From positions 53,164,608 through 53,228,607 of the forward strand of contig OZ024794.1 of NCBI GenBank assembly GCA_964017045.1: 64,000 bases of DNA. The letters are read 5' to 3'. The notes beneath the pieces were generated by a model. It searched no databases. It saw only the letters and a program-made list of their open reading frames with translations, and had not been told where the DNA came from. Source of the DNA: Omphiscola glabra (lineage: Eukaryota; Mollusca; Gastropoda; Lymnaeidae). A program made the translations under genes and the position numbers. The number at the start of each line of letters is the position of its first letter. Position 1 is the stretch's first letter. Positions 59,835-64,000 of this stretch are shown here, in pieces.

Positions 59835-60705
59835 TGAAATGTTGCATTTAATATAAAAAATTCTTTGTTTTTCTGAAGAAAAAAGAAAAGAAAACACTTT
59901 GCTCTCACATAAAACTGAACAGTTTCGCGTGGAGAAAAAATACCATACATATTTATTGAGGAAAACGAAAAATATTAATTTTGGAAAACAAAATAATAAA
60001 ACAAAAAGAAATCCGATTAAATTAAGCAAATAAAACAAGAGGTTTCGAGCATGTTGTACCGGGTTTATTCAATCAAAATCAATTTGCTCAGGAGGGAAAA
60101 TAACATGCAGTTAAATAAAACAAAGTCAGATCACAAACTAGGGAAAAAACTTGCTGCTGACAAAAATATTTTAAAAAAATATTAAACTTGTATGCATTAA
60201 ATACGTTGAAACTCAACAATAAATTCGATCGTGGCAAGACGCTCCTTGTAGATTCACCTTCCCTTGGTACGTAGAGGATTATGCAACAATATCCCCCCCC
60301 CCCAACCCCCCGTGTCAACGGGATCTCGTTATGACCCGGAAATATCATTAGGCTCCGTAATTAAAGGGAATCAATGCTGTGTAGGAACAAGTGTCCAGCT
60401 CTCTGTTGGCTGACAATCAGATGCCCACAAACCCAGGACTTCGGTTTAACAGGGAAAACTACGAGAAGAAAAAAAAATCCAAACGAAATAGCGAATTTTT
60501 AAATCCAGACCGTAAAAAAATAAAAACTGGGGGGGGGGGTCATTAGGGGGGTCCCTTAAAGCATGACCGGCTGTGCACTAGAGCTGGCTATGAAAGGGGC
60601 ATGGCTTCCATGTTCTCCGAGGCTCTCCCTTTGCTCTGGCCACTTCAAGATGCTCTCGGTTCTTGCGTAAAAATGTCCAGAGTCTTAAACTTTGTACGCC
60701 TTGCA
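59835..60705. other. Region with no recognised gene
   Basis: Contains C and G homopolymer runs at 60293-60303 and 60530-60540. No gene was supported. Confidence 0.5.
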
Positions 60706-60711
60706 GCATTG

Positions 60712-60990
60712 GGGGTTGGTCAAGGATGTGAGAGGATTATATTGGGTGGTGGTCAAGGATGTGAGAGGATTATATTGGGTGGTGGTCAAGGATGTGAGAG
60801 GATTATATTGCGTGGTGGTCAAGGATGTGAGAGGATTATATTGGCTGGTGGTCAAGGATGTGAGAGGATTATATTGGGTGGTGGTCAAGGATGTGAGAGG
60901 ATTATATTGGCTGGTGGTCAAGGATGTGAGAGGATTATATTGGGTGGTGGTCAAGGATGTGAGAGGATTATATTGGGTGGTGGTCAAGGA
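60712..60990. repeat. 33-bp minisatellite, 8 units
   Basis: Unit gggtggtggtcaaggatgtg then agaggattatatt. Open in two strands because 33 = 11 codons. Confidence 0.95.
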
Positions 60991-61250
60991 TGATGGGAAT
61001 AAGAGTATATGTGATGGATGATGGGAATAAGAGTATGTGTGATGGATGATGGGAATAAGAGTATATGTGATGGATGATGGGAATAAGAGTATGTGTGATG
61101 GATGATGGGAATAAGTGTATGTGTGATGGATGATGGGAAGAAGAGTAAATGTGATGATAGTAATAAGAGTATGTGTGATGAATGATGGGAATAAGAGTAT
61201 GTGTGATGGATGATGGGAATAAGAGTATATGTGATGGATGATGGGATTTT
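60991..61250. repeat. 28-bp minisatellite, 9 units
   Basis: Unit gtatatgtgatggatgatgg then gaataaga. Directly abuts the 33-bp array and shares the gatg motif. Confidence 0.94.
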
Positions 61251-61529
61251 ACGTCCATCTCCATATGAAGAGTTATCATTTGACCGAGAACGAGAGAAAA
61301 AGAGGAATCAGCTGAAAAGAGGGAAAGAGAGGGAGAGAGAGGGTGAAAGTAGATGAAATAGAGGTTTACATAAAATAAAAATGATCATCGAAACGAGACA
61401 ACGTGACGAAAGACCAAGAAAAATAGACGTGTTTGGGGTTGTTGTTGTTTTCATTGGGGGGGGGGGGAGGATGGCGGAAGTGAAAATGGTGGAGAGATCA
61501 GGGGTGATGGAGAGGAAGGAAGAAAGAGA

Positions 61530-62012
61530 GGGGAGATTGGAAAATGATGAGGGGAGATTGGAAAATGATGAGGGGAGATTGGAAAATGATGAGGTGAGAT
61601 TGGAAAATGATGAGGGGAGATTGGAAAATGATGAGGGGAGATTGGAAAATGATGAGGGGAGATTGGAAAATGATGAGGGGAGATTGGAAAATGATGAGGG
61701 GAGATTGGAAAATGATGAGGTGAGATTGGAAAATGATGAGGGGAGATTGGAAAATGATGAGGGGAGATTGGAAAATGATGAGGGGAGATTGGAAAATGAT
61801 GAGGGGAGATTGGAAAATGATGAGGGGAGATTGGAAAATGATGAGGGGTGATTGGAAAATGATGAGGGGAGATTGGAAAATGATGAGGGGAGATTGGAAA
61901 ATGATGAGGGGAGATTGGAAAATGATGAGGGGAGATTGGAAAATGATGAGGGGAGATTGGAAAATGATGAGGGGAGATTGGAAAATGATGAGGGGAGATT
62001 GGAAAATGATAT
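61530..62012. repeat. 21-bp minisatellite, about 23 units
   Basis: Unit ggggagattggaaaatgatg plus a, almost perfect. It is purine-rich, and the sequence to its left is also purine-rich. Confidence 0.97.
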
Positions 62013-62154
62013 AGAAAGAGACAACTGATCATTCAAAACCAAACAGTTAATGTAAGTAGAGCGCCAATCTGTACTTGATGAACTAGCAGGAATGATTGAC
62101 CCGTTGTCCGGCCAACCAAATGTACACAAATGACTTAAATATCCACACAAAACC

Positions 62155-62475
62155 AGAAATAGACATGGGAATAGATATACGAACAGACATAGGAATACAT
62201 GGGAATAGACTTAGGAATAGACACAGGGATAAACAGAGGAATTGACATAAGAATAGATATAGAAATAGACATAAGAATAGATATAGGGATAGACATAGGA
62301 ATAGACATAGGAATTGACATGGGAATAGATATAGGAATAGACATAGAAATTGACATGGGAATAGATATAGTGATAGACTTAGGAATAGACATGGGAATCG
62401 ACGTAGGAATAGACATGTGAATAGACATGGGAATAGACATAGGAGTAGACATAGGAATAGACATAGGAATAGACA
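62155..62475. repeat. 12-bp minisatellite, about 26 units
   Basis: Variants of ggaatagacata with g/t/a changes. Confidence 0.94.
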
Positions 62476-62479
62476 TTTT

Positions 62480-63040
62480 GCTGATTTTGAGAATACTTTC
62501 GAGTTTCTTCCAACATTGTTTTCAATACTGTTTTCTTTCAATACTGTATGTTCTAATACTGTATGTTCCTTGCTAGTTCGTGAGCAAATGATTTTAAGAA
62601 ATCAAGTAATTTTTCAAGAAATGAAAGAAAAAGAACAATACAGAAAAAAAACAGAGTGTTGTCTAATTTAATATGAATATCAATATTTCTCAGCGTGCAC
62701 TTCTTTCCCTTCTGCTTGAAGGAGATCCAATAGTTGAGCAAACAAAAAACTCGGATCGAAGGTAGTGAAATATTTAACAAGTCGGTAATTTCAGCGGGGT
62801 GATGTTAATTCTTGACATACATAAAGCGGGCACACGAGAGGTCGAGGCAATTAGACAACCCCAAATCATTATCTTTGTTGGCTTCCACTGTTTGCCGGCA
62901 CACCTACACTCACGCCATCGTTTTTAAGAAGTGCTGTACACAAAGCTATTGAATAAAATAACTTATTCTCACGAAGATCGGTGCACGGGCCTCGCGAAGT
63001 TTTTTTGCCTGGTTTTGTGATACTTAGTGTAAACATTAAT
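62480..63040. other. Region with no recognised gene
   Basis: A short duplication near 62522-62565 (ttcaatactgt/tctaatactgtatg). Otherwise unassigned. Confidence 0.5.
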
Positions 63041-63042
63041 TA

Positions 63043-63153
<111 letters not shown>

Positions 63154-63154
63154 T

Positions 63155-63645
63155 ACTCCCCACGGCCCATAATACTGTCGCTTTCTCATGTTCTGCACAA
63201 ACAACGAATCTATATGACTAGCAGATAAACAACGCGGAAAGTAATGTTACTTTTATTAGACAATTTTTTTCGTAAATAAATAGCCATCTAACAATTTTTT
63301 TTCCGCAAATATCAATATATAAATATATCAGTAACAATTTATACAATATTACGGAAAATAAAGTTGCAGACACATTGTCGTCTAGGTTAAGACCCACTGT
63401 GCTGGCTCACATTAACGAAGACGTATCGAACAGGTGTTGAAAGATTGGCCAAACGGAATACAAAGATGGTTTATTAACGTCTTAATGAAATATGCCAGAG
63501 TGTACGACCGGATGTTCCCCTTAATAGAGTCCCGCCAATACATGACAAGCCTTATATCTAAAGTTGTATCTTCCGGTCGTATAAAATTCCGGGTATATTT
63601 CTTGAGTTACATTCTTCAACAGATTTCTTAATGAAATGGATCAAT
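63155..63645. other. Region with no recognised gene
   Basis: A 65-codon plus-strand frame at 63434-63631 has no recognisable family or gene context. Confidence 0.45.
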
Positions 63646-63647
63646 GA

Positions 63648-63834
63648 CGTATTTATACATCTTATAAGCCTGCATTTATACATCTTATAAGCCTGCGTTT
63701 ATACATCTTATAAGCCTGCATTTATACATCTTATAAGCCTGCATTTATACATCTTATAAGCCTGCATTTATACATCTTATAAGCCTGCATTTATACATCT
63801 TATAAGCCTGCATTTATACATCTTATAAGCCTGC
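63648..63834. repeat. 23-bp minisatellite, 8 units
   Basis: Unit tttatacatcttataagcct plus gca (or gcg), nearly perfect. Confidence 0.96.
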
Positions 63835-64000
63835 GTACGGTTTCCATTTCATCGTATAAAGCGTGAAAAAATAATGATGTCTTGTAAGTATCAACCTCCT
63901 GCTTTGTTAAACGTGACAAATAGAGCACTATACATTGCCGATACCAAGCTGCCCCGCCTTTTTAAACAGAATCGATTCCATCAAATTGTTTCACAGTCGA

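Noticed and set aside
61308..62150. 280-codon frame rich in Ser/Phe/Asn/Pro repeats
   Set aside because: Reverse reading of the 21-bp purine-rich array.
63434..63631. 65-codon frame near the right edge
   Set aside because: No domain, no codon bias visible and no splice context.

Overview
The window looks like nuclear DNA of a heterobranch (probably pulmonate) gastropod. It carries a precursor for APGWamide, a neuropeptide best known from molluscs. Other animal hallmarks are introns with GT/AG borders, 5'-truncated non-LTR retrotransposons and many DNA-transposon relics. The DNA is AT-rich, gene-poor and very rich in repeats. I see no bacterial or viral genes, no CRISPR array and no convincing rRNA or tRNA gene.

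Only two host genes can be supported. At the left edge (831-1769, + strand) are the last two coding exons of a KLHL10-like Kelch protein, joined by a clean phase-2 intron. The rest of that gene lies to the left of the window. At 30664-31266 (+ strand) is the first coding exon of an APGWamide preprohormone. It has a signal peptide, ten APGWGKR units and the start of a Cys-containing C-terminal peptide, and it ends at a consensus AAG|GTAAGT donor. A TATA box and an initiator lie 180-210 bp upstream. The final exon was not identified with confidence; one weak candidate is at 43227-43292. The two genes have no evident functional link.

The rest is mobile and tandem-repeat DNA. Non-LTR retrotransposons include one nearly full-length but frameshifted CR1/L2-like element (34610-38294, minus strand) that split a 26-bp minisatellite. 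There are also fragments at about 5210-5640, 17228-17570, 18711-19714, 25878-26065, 28809-28957, 33751-33916, 46484-46610 and 51250-51842. DNA transposons include three SPIN-like hAT copies (5689-5885, 11171-11345, 59627-59822), all with 8-bp target duplications. Others are a further hAT MITE (20929-21116), a TTAA-flanked piggyBac-type MITE (53778-53953), a long foldback element (41516-41812) with a deleted sister copy (50680-50843), and an 83-bp hairpin element (4997-5079).

More than thirty minisatellites with unrelated units of 11-52 bp occupy a large part of the window. Two have higher-order structure (728 bp = 14 x 52; 609 bp = 21 x 29). The most notable array, at 345-830, runs into the KLHL10-like exon. 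Its 36-bp unit contains the exon's splice acceptor and first bases, so several frame-compatible decoy acceptors stand upstream of the real one.
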